Assembly: GCF_000346465.2 (NCBI RefSeq)
Contig: NC_034009.1
Location: 35,967,557-36,031,556, forward strand
DNA from: Prunus persica
Lineage: Eukaryota; Streptophyta; Magnoliopsida; Rosales; Rosaceae
Direction of reading: 5' to 3'
Length of the DNA stretch: 64,000 nt
Both the position numbers and the translations under genes were made by a program. The number at the start of each line of letters is the position of its first letter. Position 1 is the stretch's first letter. The notes beneath the pieces are model-generated. The model searched no databases. It saw nothing but the letters and a program-made list of their open reading frames with translations, and was not told the origin of the DNA. Shown here piece after piece: positions 39,670-51,200 of this stretch.

Positions 39670-40665
39670 ATTTCAATAGAGATGGAGACGGATGGATCAA
39701 GGTGCGCTAGATCTTGAACTTCTTGTTGTCCAGAGAGCACCTAGAGTTGGAGCAGTTTTGTTAGTTTTTTCTTTCAACTTTACACTTTTAGGGAATAGTT
39801 TTTCTTTCTTTGCTTTCCTTTTTCCAAGTGTCTTTTGTTTATGCTTTTATTTTATTTTTTCTGTTTTTTCCCTCAAATTCAAATTTTTTTGAATTCATTT
39901 TTGTCTATGGTGTTATTTACTTCATCTACTTGTTCTTGATTCTGTTAAGTGCTTGTTATTATTTTTTGTTTGTTTTTTTTATTTTTATTTTTATCTTTTT
40001 CTGAGTTTTAGTTTTGGCCACTATTGTTTAGAATCCTAATGAAATTTTCTTTTTGTTTGAGATGGTTGCAAGGATTATTCATTTGTTCATCAATCTTGGA
40101 GAACCATAGCGGCCACTTTTCGTAGCGGAGCAGTTATAAGACAAGATACAGTAGTAGGTGGTGTTCTTTTCAGTTGGTGTTGGTACTCGTTCATGGGTTG
40201 GGCTTTGTTGGGCTGCTTTGCGCAACATTTATTTATTGTCCACTTGCCCAAGTTTTGCGTGTTGGTTGTTATTGATGAGCAAGCTTTACAGTGGTACTTT
40301 TTTTCCTTAATTGGATTTCCCTCCGTTTGGGGGTTTTTAAGGTAATGTTTTAACGAGGCTACTATTGCTCCATCACTTGACTCCGTTGGGGACTTTTTGT
40401 CCCTCATGGTGATGATTTCTGTTGGTGGCATTGCGGTTTCCATGTGCAGATCGAAGGGGTGTTCCTGCTTCCTCTTCTTTCTCTTTTCTTGTTGTTTCTA
40501 TTTGAGTTGTTCAAGCACGAGTCTTTTTTAAGATCATGCATTTGTTGATGTCTCTTATGTTTGAGTTTTGGATAGTATTGACTGTTTCAGTGCTATCTTT
40601 TGTACTCTCTTACGGTGCTTATTATTTTTTAATAAAGTGTCTTTTCTAAATAAATAAAAATGATA
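39670..40665. other. T-rich region, possibly LINE 3' end
   Basis: It is strongly T-rich on the plus strand with no conserved frame. The right end (cttttgtactctcttacggt, then tttttaataaagtgtctttt) resembles the 3' ends of plant LINEs before their A-rich tails. No reverse transcriptase sequence is seen, so the call is weak. Confidence 0.3.
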
Positions 40666-41060
40666 AATTATTCCAACAACAAAAAAAACTGATAAATTAT
40701 ATTTTCCCTATATTATATAGTCTTTTTACGTAAATGGGTTTTTAAAAAAAAGAGTAAAATAAACACGAACAACTGAACAAGGCCCATAATGTTGACCAAA
40801 AGAAAAGAACAAGGGCCATAATGGCCAGAGTAAAAGGGCTCGAGTCTTTAGAAACGAATAGGCTGAACATTTGTTTTTAGACTTTTGCTTTGCTTAACCC
40901 AGTCTACCCAAAGTTTCTCTCCTTCCCAACTCAGGGGCCAAATGACACGTTGTCGTATTTGCGTAAGAAACGAGTCAAACGACAGGTATTAGATTATCTG
41001 TCACAAATGTACGACAGCACAACAGCAGCTGCATATTAGTCTTATCCGAATCTATCGTCA

Positions 41061-41099
41061 ATTGGCGCGTTAAAATCTAACTGACGAAATAGCGCCAAA
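41061..41099. promoter_or_regulatory. Paired E2F-type sites upstream of HDA2-like gene
   Basis: ATTGGCGC at 41061-41068 and gcgccaaa at 41092-41099 (TTTGGCGC on the minus strand) lie 31 bp apart in opposite orientation. They match the E2F consensus TTTSSCGC exactly in the second case and in seven of eight bases in the first. Function is inferred from motif and position. Confidence 0.5.
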
Positions 41100-41350
41100 T
41101 TTCTCATCTCCCAACCGTCCGATCAATCAAATGGTCTCAACGTGCCTCAGATCAGAGGCGCTTAACATTTTTCTCTCATTTAACTATTACGAATATGAAG
41201 AACCCAGTCGTGACGAGTTGGACCGAGTCGACTCGGAATCTCTTCGAACCAGTCATCGTTTTAGTCATCACTTTCGCTGCCATCGTCAAACTATCTCAGT
41301 CTCTCTATCGCTACAACCTCCGTCGCCGCTCAAGAGCTCGCTCTGGAACG

Positions 41351-44124
41351 ATGTCGTCGTCTTCTTCATCTGACAACGGCACCGGCGTCCAAGCTCGTAG
41401 GCGCAGTCGTATTCTCTCCAGCAAGCTCTACTTCGACATCCCCAACTCCAAGGTAAACTTTTATATTAATTTCATTTGTGTTTTGATTTTTTATTATTTT
41501 GGATTCTGAGTTTTTTATCAATCAATCAGGTGCCGTTGATTTACTCGTCTGCATACGATATTACTTTTCTTGGCATCGAGAAGCTGTAAGAGATGAATTT
41601 GCAGTTCTTTTATTTAAAAAAAATTCAAAATTTTAAGTGTAATTGGTTTTTTAGGCACCCGTTTGATTCGAGTAAGTGGGGTCGGATATGTGGGTTTCTG
41701 TTGGTGGATAATGTTGTGGACAAAAATTGCATCGTAGAGCCTCTGGAAGCTTCAAAGAATGATCTCCTTGTGGTATTTTCTTGTCCCTTTGGTTTGTGTA
41801 TATAGCTGTGTGGTTGCTTACTTGTTTGCTGTATATATGCTTATTAGTAATATAGCACTTAGATTGCTTACCATATGTTGCATTGAGCAGGTACACTCGG
41901 AAGCATACTTGAATTGTCTAAAGAAAAGTGCAAATGTTGCTATGATAATTGAGGTAATGTTAATAGACCACAAACTTGACTTTGGTTTGATTGGACATTC
42001 TTGGTTCGTATACTCCGAAATGAACTGAGTGCTTCTGATCTGGATTAATGGTTCTGGCCGAGCTTTGTTAGTTTCGTATATGCTATGAAGATTATGACAT
42101 ATTTGGGCTACGATGATTAAGGTACCTCATGTTGCCGTATTCCCGAATTGCCTTGTGCAGCAGAAAGTTCTCTATCCATTTCGCAACCAGGTAACTGATA
42201 ACCCGTGTTGTGTTTTAAGTTTTCAGTCGTGTTGCCAAAGAGGAAAAGAAAAACAAACCAAAGAGGTTTGCACTGATCATTTTCCATTGCAGGTGGGGGG
42301 AACTATCTTGGCTGCAAAGCTTGCAAAAGAGCGAGGATGGGCCATCAATGTTGGGGGAGGGTTTCATCATTGCTCTGGGGAAAAAGGAGGGGGATTCTGT
42401 GCTTATGCAGATATTTCTCTTTGCATACACTTTGCCTTTGAGCGGTTAAACATATCAAGGTAGTAACGTTTTCACCTCAATTGAAATAGTTGTATTATAG
42501 GATAGGTTTTGAAATTTCAATAGTAATAAAAGAAAGAAAAAAAACTACTTTCAAGTATGGATATGATCATTCATTATTTGCCAATACAGGGTGATGATTA
42601 TTGATCTTGATGCACATCAAGGAAATGGCCATGAAACGGATTTTGCCAATGACAGTACGGTTACCTCATCGTCCTCATAGTCATAGGGTGATTTAAACTT
42701 TAACTTGACTCTCTTCTGGAATTCGAATAACTGTTTTTTTTAAAACAGGTCGAGTCTATATACTGGATGTGTACAACCCTGGAATATATCCATTTGTAAG
42801 ATGCCTGCTCTTGTTCTGTTTTGAGATGCAAGTTTTTCGCACCAAAGTTGCCTGCTGTACTGCTGTTAAGGTCTATGAGGGCAGGACTCTAACATAGACC
42901 AAGGATCTAACTCCACCTTCATTTGATCTTCTTTAGGATTATGAAGCAAGAAGATACATTGATCAAAAGGTTGAAGTAGTGGTGAGTCATCCCAAATTCC
43001 CATTGTCATATCAGATTGTAGTTGTTTCATACTATGACCTTGTGTAATGTAATCCTTTTTCTTGAATTTAAACAGAGTGGAACTACAACAAATGAGTACT
43101 TGAGAAAATTAGATGAAGCACTTGAGGTATACACTTAACTTTGTCTCAGATATGCTTAACTCTCATTTGTTGCTGATTAATTTGCTCCATTGAATGTCAC
43201 TAGCAAGTAATGTGCTGCTGTTTCCTCTCTGGAATAGTGATGAAAATAATAAACCATAAACAGCTCATATTAGTATTAGTATTAGTTGTATTATTGTTTG
43301 AATTAATATTTAGGAAATTAGTAATCATTTTTTGCTTATAGAAAATAACTGTTCGCCAATTTTTGTGTACCATACCATGTGAACTAGACCTTGTTTATGT
43401 GTATGTTAGGTTTCTGTTCATAGTTTTGATCCTGAGTTGATAGTCTACAATGCTGGAACTGATATTCTAGATGGCGATCCTCTGGGCAGGTTGAAGGTAA
43501 TATCGTTCATTGATCTTTTTGGTCAAAGAGAATATCACTTGCCTCCATTCTTTTTAGTTCCACTCTTTATGTTGAAGGAGTAGGTCTCAAAATCTTGAAA
43601 TGCAAGCGGAGAAATTTCCTTCACCGGTTTTCTGTTGATGTGTGTTTATGTTGACTTGTGTAGATCAGTCCTGATGGGATAACAAATAGAGACGAGAAAG
43701 TTTTCAGGTTTGCTCGTAAGAGGAACATTCCTATTGTCATGCTCACATCAGGTGCTCTCTCCCTCTGTCTCATTTTTGCCTCTTTAATTTTCACTGGTTT
43801 CTAGGATCGTGTAGTCTTATTACACTAGCCAGTTATGATAAGTAGATCAATAATACAATAAATTTACCCACCTTTGAAATGTTAAAGTGGTTTACCACAC
43901 TAGGTTCTTGGGTTTTCATGCCAGTCGGATGTTATTGCGAATTCCAGATGACTTATTGTTGCTAGATAGATTGCATAGAATCGTAGCTTTCTTCAAATTT
44001 AATCCACCCCTGTTATGTTTCAGGTGGTTACATGAAGTCTAGTGCCAGAGTTATAGCAGACTCGATAACCAATCTCTCAAACAAATGCCTTATAGATACA
44101 GGTAAAAACATGACTGCCACATGA
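41351..44124 (+). CDS. HDA2: Class IV histone deacetylase, HDA2/HDAC11-like
   Basis: Thirteen exons from the ATG at 41351: 41351-41452, 41530-41585, 41655-41772, 41891-41953, 42122-42190, 42293-42459, 42590-42654, 42749-42795, 42937-42981, 43076-43126, 43410-43496, 43664-43751 and 44024-44124. They give 352 residues. The frame is also open from an ATG at 41195, which would add 52 residues with a hydrophobic stretch (FEPVIVLVITFAAIVKL). Catalytic features: GGGFHHC, zinc-binding DLDAHQGNGHE, and GTDILDGDPLG. SKLYFDIP and VPLIYSSAYDI are typical of the HDAC11-like class. It should remove acyl groups from lysines. The protein ends LIDTGKNMTAT by reading through a donor-like gtaaaa, so another 3' exon is possible. 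A fragment of exon 3 occurs at 28.9 kb. Confidence 0.93.
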
Positions 44125-44877
44125 ACCATCCCCCAACGTATTTCGTGGCTATTTACGAGGTTGGGTCACTGCCAAGAAGCCATGACATGGGTTTCAGGAT
44201 TCATACATGAATGATATATGCATCTGAGACGAGCTAGGCATGCATATTCACTAAAAACAATGTATAGCAATAGCTTAAGTAGCGGGGGAGATTCATCATT
44301 CTGCGTTCTGGTTGGCCATGACTGCATCTTGTAATATACAGTCACGCATTCGAATTCGATGAGATAAGAGAACGCCTACACTTAGGTTCTGCATAAATGT
44401 GTTGATTATCTGATATTAGAGATTATCGAATTCGATGTAATATACAGTCACGCTTTCAGCCCTTGTTTCATTTGGGAATTGTCGGGTTGGGGTCAGCTCA
44501 GCCTTCTTTCAGGCCTAATGAGGCGGGGCCTTCTCAGCAAAACAAATAAATAAAGATGACAAACTAATTGACTAGCAATGTTTCTTTTTCTTTTAGGATT
44601 TTAAATTGGTTCAGTTGATGCCTGAGTTCAATTTAGGTCAAGTTTTAATATATGCGATGGGAATCCTAATCCTCCCCCTACAAAGCCTACCATTTCTATT
44701 TGTACGTGAATTAATTGTTACCTAACCTAACCTAAATGTTAATTGATTTGGATTCAACTTCTCTTTGAACAAGGCTTTGGGGTGGGGCAGACTAGCTATT
44801 TAAACCCTAGAATTGTTGCTAGCTTTTGTATCCATTAATTTCTGGTTAGACGTACTGTTTCTAGCTTTTTCTTAACC
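44125..44877. other. 3' flank of HDA2-like gene, no other gene
   Basis: The motif gtaatatacagtcacg is repeated near 44332 and 44436, each followed by cgaattcgat-like sequence, suggesting a small local duplication. Nothing else is recognised. Confidence 0.45.
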
Positions 44878-45375
44878 ATGTCGGAAAGCTCAGACAAGAA
44901 GAATAACAGCATCTGCGACTGCAAGGAAATATTGACGGTGGTGCCGTTTGCTGTTTGCATCTTCCTTGGTTTTATGTTTCTCTTGTTCACGTTCAAGTCA
45001 TACGAAGGCCCCAAATTCAGCATTAACGATGCTTATCTTACCCGATTCAATTACACTGAAACCAAGCATACTCTCTTCTACAACCTCTCTCTCACAAACC
45101 CTAACAAGGGACATCCGAGTCACTGCATACTATCAAAACAAAACATTTGGTCTTGTGAGTTTGGACCATAGGCATACAACGTTTCACCAAGACCCCAAGA
45201 ACGCATCCATTTTTCGTAATGTAGTTTTTCAAGGATGGAAGGCTCTGGTGTTGGATGAACCTGTGCTTACCAATGCTGCTCACCTTACAGTAACGACCTA
45301 GTGATTGCTTTCCAGGAAAAAGTTGGTACAATATCTTGCGAAGTCGTGCAATCTAAATGTTCCTTTGAGGTTTAA
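44878..45375 (+). pseudogene. NHL/LEA_2-type protein, two frameshifts
   Basis: The first frame (from 44878) encodes a cytosolic start, a membrane segment (VVPFAVCIFLGFMFLLFTF) and a LEA_2-type stretch (FSINDAYLTRFNY, LFYNLSLTNPNK). Near 45105-45112 the homologous reading moves to a second frame (DIRVTAYYQNKTFGLVSLDH, FQGWKALVLDEP). Near 45280 it moves to a third frame (DLVIAFQEKVGTISCEVVQS), ending at TAA 45373. Together these follow the layout of NDR1/HIN1-like (NHL) membrane proteins, about 165 codons against the usual 200 or so. Two frame changes in one exon point to a pseudogene; sequencing errors are the alternative. Confidence 0.8.
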
Positions 45376-45399
45376 TGGAACATTTTGGGATAATTACAA

Positions 45400-46085
45400 G
45401 CCTATTCATTAAAATATAATAATTAAAATTTAAAATTAAAATTTAAAAATTTAAAAAATTTAAAAAATAAAAAATAAAAAAAAAAAAAAAAAAAAGGGCC
45501 CCCGTAAAGCCGAGCGGCTGCACTCTTTTTATTTTAAAAAAAAATCCGAGTATAGCCGCGCGGCTATACTATTTACACCGCATTGCCCCCACGTGTCCAA
45601 AATAGTACAGCCATGCGGCTATACCATTTTAAAATTAAAAATAATAGTATAGCCGTTCGGCTATACGCGTAAGTATATTATATTTAAAAGGAGTATAGCC
45701 GGACGGCTACACTATTTATAAAAAAATATACCCCAGTACAGCCGCCCGTCTATACTCTATTAAAAAATTTGTACCTTTTTTTAATTAAAAAAATCAATTG
45801 TATAGCCGTGCGGTTATACGCGATTAGTATATTATATTTAAAAGGCATATAGGCGCGCGGCTATACTATTTTTTAAAGAAAAAACACCCCAGTAAAGCTT
45901 ACGCATTTTTTAAAAATTCTCATGCATAGCCTCCCGGCAATACTACTTTTATTTATTTATTTTAAATTAAAAAAAGGGATCCTCCTATCGGTTCGGCGCC
46001 CACATGTTAAAAAAAGTATAGCTACTATGTTGAAATAATAAAAAATCATTGTATAACCGCACGGCTATAGGTCCTCGCTTGAATG
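45400..46085. repeat. Array of ~20-bp palindromes, second array
   Basis: At least eight copies of the form GTATAGCC-GNNC-GGCTATAC lie 42-64 bp apart. Starts: 45550, 45605, 45647, 45693, 45736, 45800, about 45847 and about 46050; degenerate ones lie near 45508 and 45930. The 8-bp arms are conserved, while the central two bases differ (CG, TT, GA, CC, TG, CA). Spacers are A/T homopolymer-rich. An A-run of about 20 bases at 45477-45496 precedes the array. There is no coding capacity. Confidence 0.9.
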
Positions 46086-47389
46086 TAACAATATCCAAGT
46101 AATCCAACGACTAAAACTAAGTCCTCACTTGAGGATCATATATATGGACCTTATTATAGAACAACTCTGAACTTGTGATACTTTGGGTATTTGTACTGAT
46201 ATGTATCAACCTTCTTTATCATAAGAAATCCCGCAAGAATCGGGTAACAAGAGTGCCCTTGATTGCCATTTTCTAATGCTTAGTGGCCGAGACTAGCCTG
46301 AAATATTCTTTTTGTATATGGTGACATTGTCAAAGTATTAAATTTGACATTATTATGAATTCATTGCCGTACAAAACAAGTAATTATTTTAATGGTTCTT
46401 TTCTTCCCACTTTATGGGCATCATGCTATATTGCTGGCTTTTACCGCCTATGTCGTTGATTGCAATTGTTTGTAGCTTCTTTCGTTGGGAAAGTTTTCAA
46501 TACCGTACGTGGTATAGAAAATATATATATATATATATATATATGAGGCTTTTTATGGCCTTTCCTCTTTGTCAAGTAATAGTGATTTTGGCTGCAAGTT
46601 GGCGTCAAGCTCAAGTCCATTTCAACTCTAACATAAAAGAATTTATTTTGGCGTGTTAGTAATCAAACATGGTTATCTTGTGACAAATGGCCAAAGGCAA
46701 TAATGCACAACAACATTAATTTGGATTGGAGAGGTGCACGACATATTTACACTTCCAATTATGACATTATTCTTTTTTTAATATTTGTGATCCAGTGAAA
46801 TAATGTCTACCACCATGATAAGTAATTTCTCCAATTGAGCAAACACAACTTTTTTCCATTCCAAACAATTATTCAATCATAATTCTATTTATGATCAATA
46901 ATTTGATTAGTAATGTTACGAATTGTCACTCAAGAACAATTTGCATGGATTGCCAGTTGACACGCTTATGTGAGTGGTTGTTTGTCGTTGATGAAAGTGA
47001 GTTATATGATCTCTCAACGAATAACAACTAGCATAACTCGAAGCTTAACAAACCTTAATGGTAATTCTCTAAATCCCAAATCACATTCATTAATTTTGGA
47101 CAACGCCAATTATAACTCTCATAAGGGTAATTCTAATCTACATAAATGGTGATTCGAACTTGAATGCAATGAGCTGTCATACTGCCTTCATCAATTGGCT
47201 TAACCCAAATATGTAATAATTTGATTAGTTTGGAATCCCCAAAATAAAAAAGAATTTCTATATAAAATTCAATATTCCTTGAAGTTAATACTTGCACATG
47301 CTTTCGTAGGTGAATTCTACAATATATCAACGGCTAATAACTATGATAACTCTTCTCTTCTAGTTTTGCATAAGAGGCAAAGCTTAAAG
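46086..47389. other. AT-rich intergenic DNA, no gene seen
   Basis: A (TA)n microsatellite lies at about 46521-46544. No conserved frame, RNA or bounded mobile element is recognised. Confidence 0.5.
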
Positions 47390-47911
47390 TAGGAGTATAT
47401 ATCGGTTCGAAACTAATACAATTTCACTAATTTGCATCCGATCCAAAATAAATTGGATTATGATTTTTCCAATCGAAACCAATTGTATTAGAGGTTTAAA
47501 TCCAATATGATCCGATCCAATTGCTATAGGATTGGATTGGATTGGATGCTCGGTTTTCATAATTAAAAATATATAATAATGAAATATGAAACATTTATCG
47601 TCAAGTTTAATATAATCAAACATTTTAATAGACGTAAATGTAAAATATAATAAAATGTTAGAGAATTATAAACATCACTCTATCAAATTACTTAAAATGT
47701 TTATATCTTTCTTAATAAAAATTACCTAATGAGCAAAATAAGCATGAAATTAGATTGGATCCTCACAAGCAAATCCGCCATCCAATCCAATCCAATCATG
47801 TCGATTTTGGAAACTAGAGATTCAATCCAATTCGCCAAATTATCGAAACCGACTAAAATTGAATTAGGTTAATCAATTTAGATGGATTGAATTGGATCTT
47901 ACACACCCCTA
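47390..47911. mobile_element. hAT-like non-autonomous element, 522 bp
   Basis: Ends TAGGAGTATATA and (inverted) TAGGGGTGTGTA form short terminal inverted repeats. Flanks gcttaaag (47382-47389) and tcttaaaa (47912-47919) match at six of eight bases, as expected of an aged 8-bp hAT duplication. The interior is full of gattggattgga-type subrepeats in both orientations (ccaatccaatcc at 47781, ggattggattgg at 47530). No transposase is present. Confidence 0.65.
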
Positions 47912-47919
47912 TCTTAAAA

Positions 47920-48232
47920 GAAACCATAACGGTAATTCTCAATGTTCCTAATCAAATTCATTAATTTTGGTCACCGCCGGCATTATAAACTCATAAAGCA
48001 TCCCAGATTACAGTTTCCACCGACGACGGAATCCCACACATTTGTTTAATTAATCTGAAGATTTATGAGTCTTTGACTCTAAGTTGACCACACCGCCCTA
48101 ACTCTGGTTAGTTCCCACTCTCTCTCTCCCCCTCTCCTCTCTCTCTCTGCTCTCTCTACCAATTGCGATTTCTCGTTCTTGAAGCTCGACCCTCTGCGCG
48201 CAGTTTTATCCTTCGCAGCTGCCATTTCTGCA
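47920..48232 (+). promoter_or_regulatory. 5' flank and leader of KEA-type gene
   Basis: The last 120 bp are CT-rich (ctctctctccccctctcctc), as is common in plant leaders. No ATG in the KEA frame precedes 48233. Confidence 0.45.
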
Positions 48233-51200
48233 ATGTTGAGAAGAAGCTCGTCCTCCTCGCATGGCCTCTTCACTATTTTGATCCCTACGCTGCTCCTTCT
48301 CAGCTCAGATTTGCTTTTTTCACTGTCGTTCGCTGAGCCGCTCACTGAATCAGATCCCCTCCTCAACGCTAACGCCACCGAGTCCAATGTCTCCCTCTCC
48401 AAGCCAAAAGAAGGCAGCTTCGCTGACATGATCGATAAAGCTCTCGAGAACGAGTTCAAAGAAAATGATCAGAACGAAGGTTTGTAACTTCGTAGATCCG
48501 ATGCTCCTCTTCTTTCTCTGCATTTGGGTTCAATTAGGGTTTTAGGTTGAAGACCAAAAAGAAAAGAGAGGAAAATTTCGAGGATCTTTGGTTTTCTTTT
48601 TGGCTAAGAAGAAAAGGCAAGAAAATTGGTTATGGGAAGATTACTTCTTGCAGAATCCATAAGATCACGTTAAGTTGTTAAAATACAGTTATTATAGTCA
48701 ACTAATACATGTTCTTAAGTTTTAACTTTGTTTATTGTTTTCCTTTGCTTGCTCGCACTTGCAGCTACTGATCCTGGAAGCTTTAACAACAGCGTAGCCG
48801 GCCAGCAGGTTGGTGTTAAGCTAATTTATCTAACATTTCTATACAGTGAATGGGCTACAGCCATAGAGAGTCATTACATCAAGATCTGATTTTCTTGAAT
48901 TCAGTTTATAAAATATTTTGAAATCCTTTCTCCAAACACCTTCTTATTGCAATTTATGCTTTTCTAGCCCAATATGTAATCTAATATTTTGATGCATTCG
49001 TAATTCATTCTCAAATTTGATATGGTTGTAAACTTTTGCTACACTTGACCTTTTACCCATCTTTCAAATCCATAAAGAATCTGTTTCAGTTCGAAGGTCT
49101 GCTAAATCACAACTTTATCTGTCTTTGTGTGGATCAGGCAGTTCTGGAGACAGTTGCTAGAGTTAAGTCAAAGAAAAATGAGACAAAAGAGGAAAAGTAT
49201 GCTTCTTTTAACTTACACTTTTCATGTATTCTTGTCACCATTAGAATAATGAGCTTCACTGTATAGCAGCCATCTTCATTATTTAAAGCCCGCTTCTCAC
49301 TACTCTGTTGTAGCTTAAATAGGTCGTTTCAACTGCACGATGTATTTAATCTGGATAATGATAATAGAGGAGAAGATACACCAACACTAATAGATCGAAA
49401 GGTAAGACTGCTTCTTTGATACTGCTGCAGGTATTTATCTTCATGGTTATAAATTTAAATTTTTTTTTATAAATTTTTTTAGGACAATGTCTTCATAATA
49501 TCAAATTTCAAATCAAAATATCCAGTGCTGCAACTAGACTTAAGGTAAACTTGCTGGCTCATTACAGTTTTGTTAAGTTCATTGGTCCTCACTTGATAGA
49601 AATGCTGATTTGAACTCTTCTACTTATTGCATTGTAGATTAATATCAGATCTGGTGGTCGTTATTGTATCTGCAACCTGTGGTGGCATTGCCTTTGCTTG
49701 TGCTGGACAACCGGTCTGATACATACATTCATACATACATACTCGTATACATATATTTCCAAGCTCAATAGAGAAAATATATAATTCTATGATCTTACTA
49801 AGTGTTCGTATTCTGCCTCCTTGATACTAAAACATTACAGGTTATTAGTGGATATTTGCTAGCTGGATCTGTTATTGGGCCTGGAGGGTTCAACTTCGTC
49901 AGTGAAATGGTTCAAGTATGTTTTACCCTACAAATTTACTATTTGCAAGAAGATTCTCTAGCAAATTTCTCTAGAGCCCTTTTGTTACAGTGGTTCCTAA
50001 GCTATTATTTTGTACTCTTAGGGTTTTGGTCAGATGATCTCGTAGCACCTGTCAAGATGAGTATGAAACTACAGGAAAAATATTGTAATTCATACTCATT
50101 CTTGAAAAGAAGAAACAGAACTGCCATTCATTTTAGCTAATCCTATCACTGCTAAGGCTTAGACTTTTTTCACTTGTAGTCTTGTAGTATCCAATAAAAA
50201 AATTTCGGTAAGGCACATTTGCCTCTTTTATGATTAATAAATGAAATGAAACAATTACTTTATGTTAGAGATAGATCTTCTTTTTGCTGAAATTTATTTG
50301 TTAATGTTTCTTCTTACATAAGATAGTTTTGTGTCTTACATCCATCTTTGCTCTGGTTTATGTGTGCAGGTTGAAACTGTGGCTCAGTTTGGGGTAATTT
50401 TTCTTCTTTTTGCTTTGGGCTTGGAGTTCTCCACAACAAAGGTAGACCTCTCTCTCTCTCTCAGTTTTGATGCGCTTATAACTGAGCTAAATTAGTCAAA
50501 CTTCATCCCTACATAATTGTAGCTTCGAGTTGTTCGAGCGGTTGCTGTTCCAGGAGGCCTGCTGCAAATCTTCCTATTTATGTGCCTGTGTGGTATTACA
50601 GCCTCAGTATGTCTACTAATTTTCCAGAGAACTTACTTTAAAGTTGGTGCTTGCTTATACCTATTTTACATGCGAAAACTACCTCCAACTTAAGCTCCTA
50701 ATTCTTGGCATTCTCATTCTTTCTACGCTCAATTCTTTAAGTCATATGTAATTCATTTTCTATATCTGGTATTTAGAAGCGTGCAGTTCTGATAAATTTT
50801 CTTGACATGGATTTTGAAGCTAAATATTCTGTTAATATAGACTGTGTTATACATGTTTCTCATTCTCAATGCTGCAGTTCTGATTGGATGCTGTTTGCAG
50901 TTATGTGGTGGTAAAGTTTCCGAAGGGATATTCGTTGGTGTGTTCCTTTCTATGTCTTCAACAGCAGTGGTAAATTAACTTAAAGATGTCTCGTGAATGC
51001 CCAAATACACACAAATTTGCATCCACATTCACACTCTTAGTTATCAACTTTGTTGGATGCGTAGTTTTCACAAGATTTTTTTTTTTTGGTGGTTCTAGGT
51101 GTTGAAATTTTTGATGGAGAAAAACTCTACTAATGCCCTTCATGGCCAAGTTACCATTGGCACCCTTATTCTGCAGGTTTGTTGGTTTTATATATATATT

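Noticed and set aside
40090..40443. 117-codon minus-strand frame
   Set aside because: No recognisable domain, no splice partners, and it lies antisense to a T/G-rich repeat-like region.
45400..46085. CRISPR array
   Set aside because: Regular short palindromic repeats resemble one superficially, but arms and spacers vary, spacers are simple AT sequence, and this is a plant nuclear genome.
48079..48459. 126-codon minus-strand frame over KEA exon 1
   Set aside because: It is antisense to the signal-peptide exon. The sense strand has the family match and splice sites.
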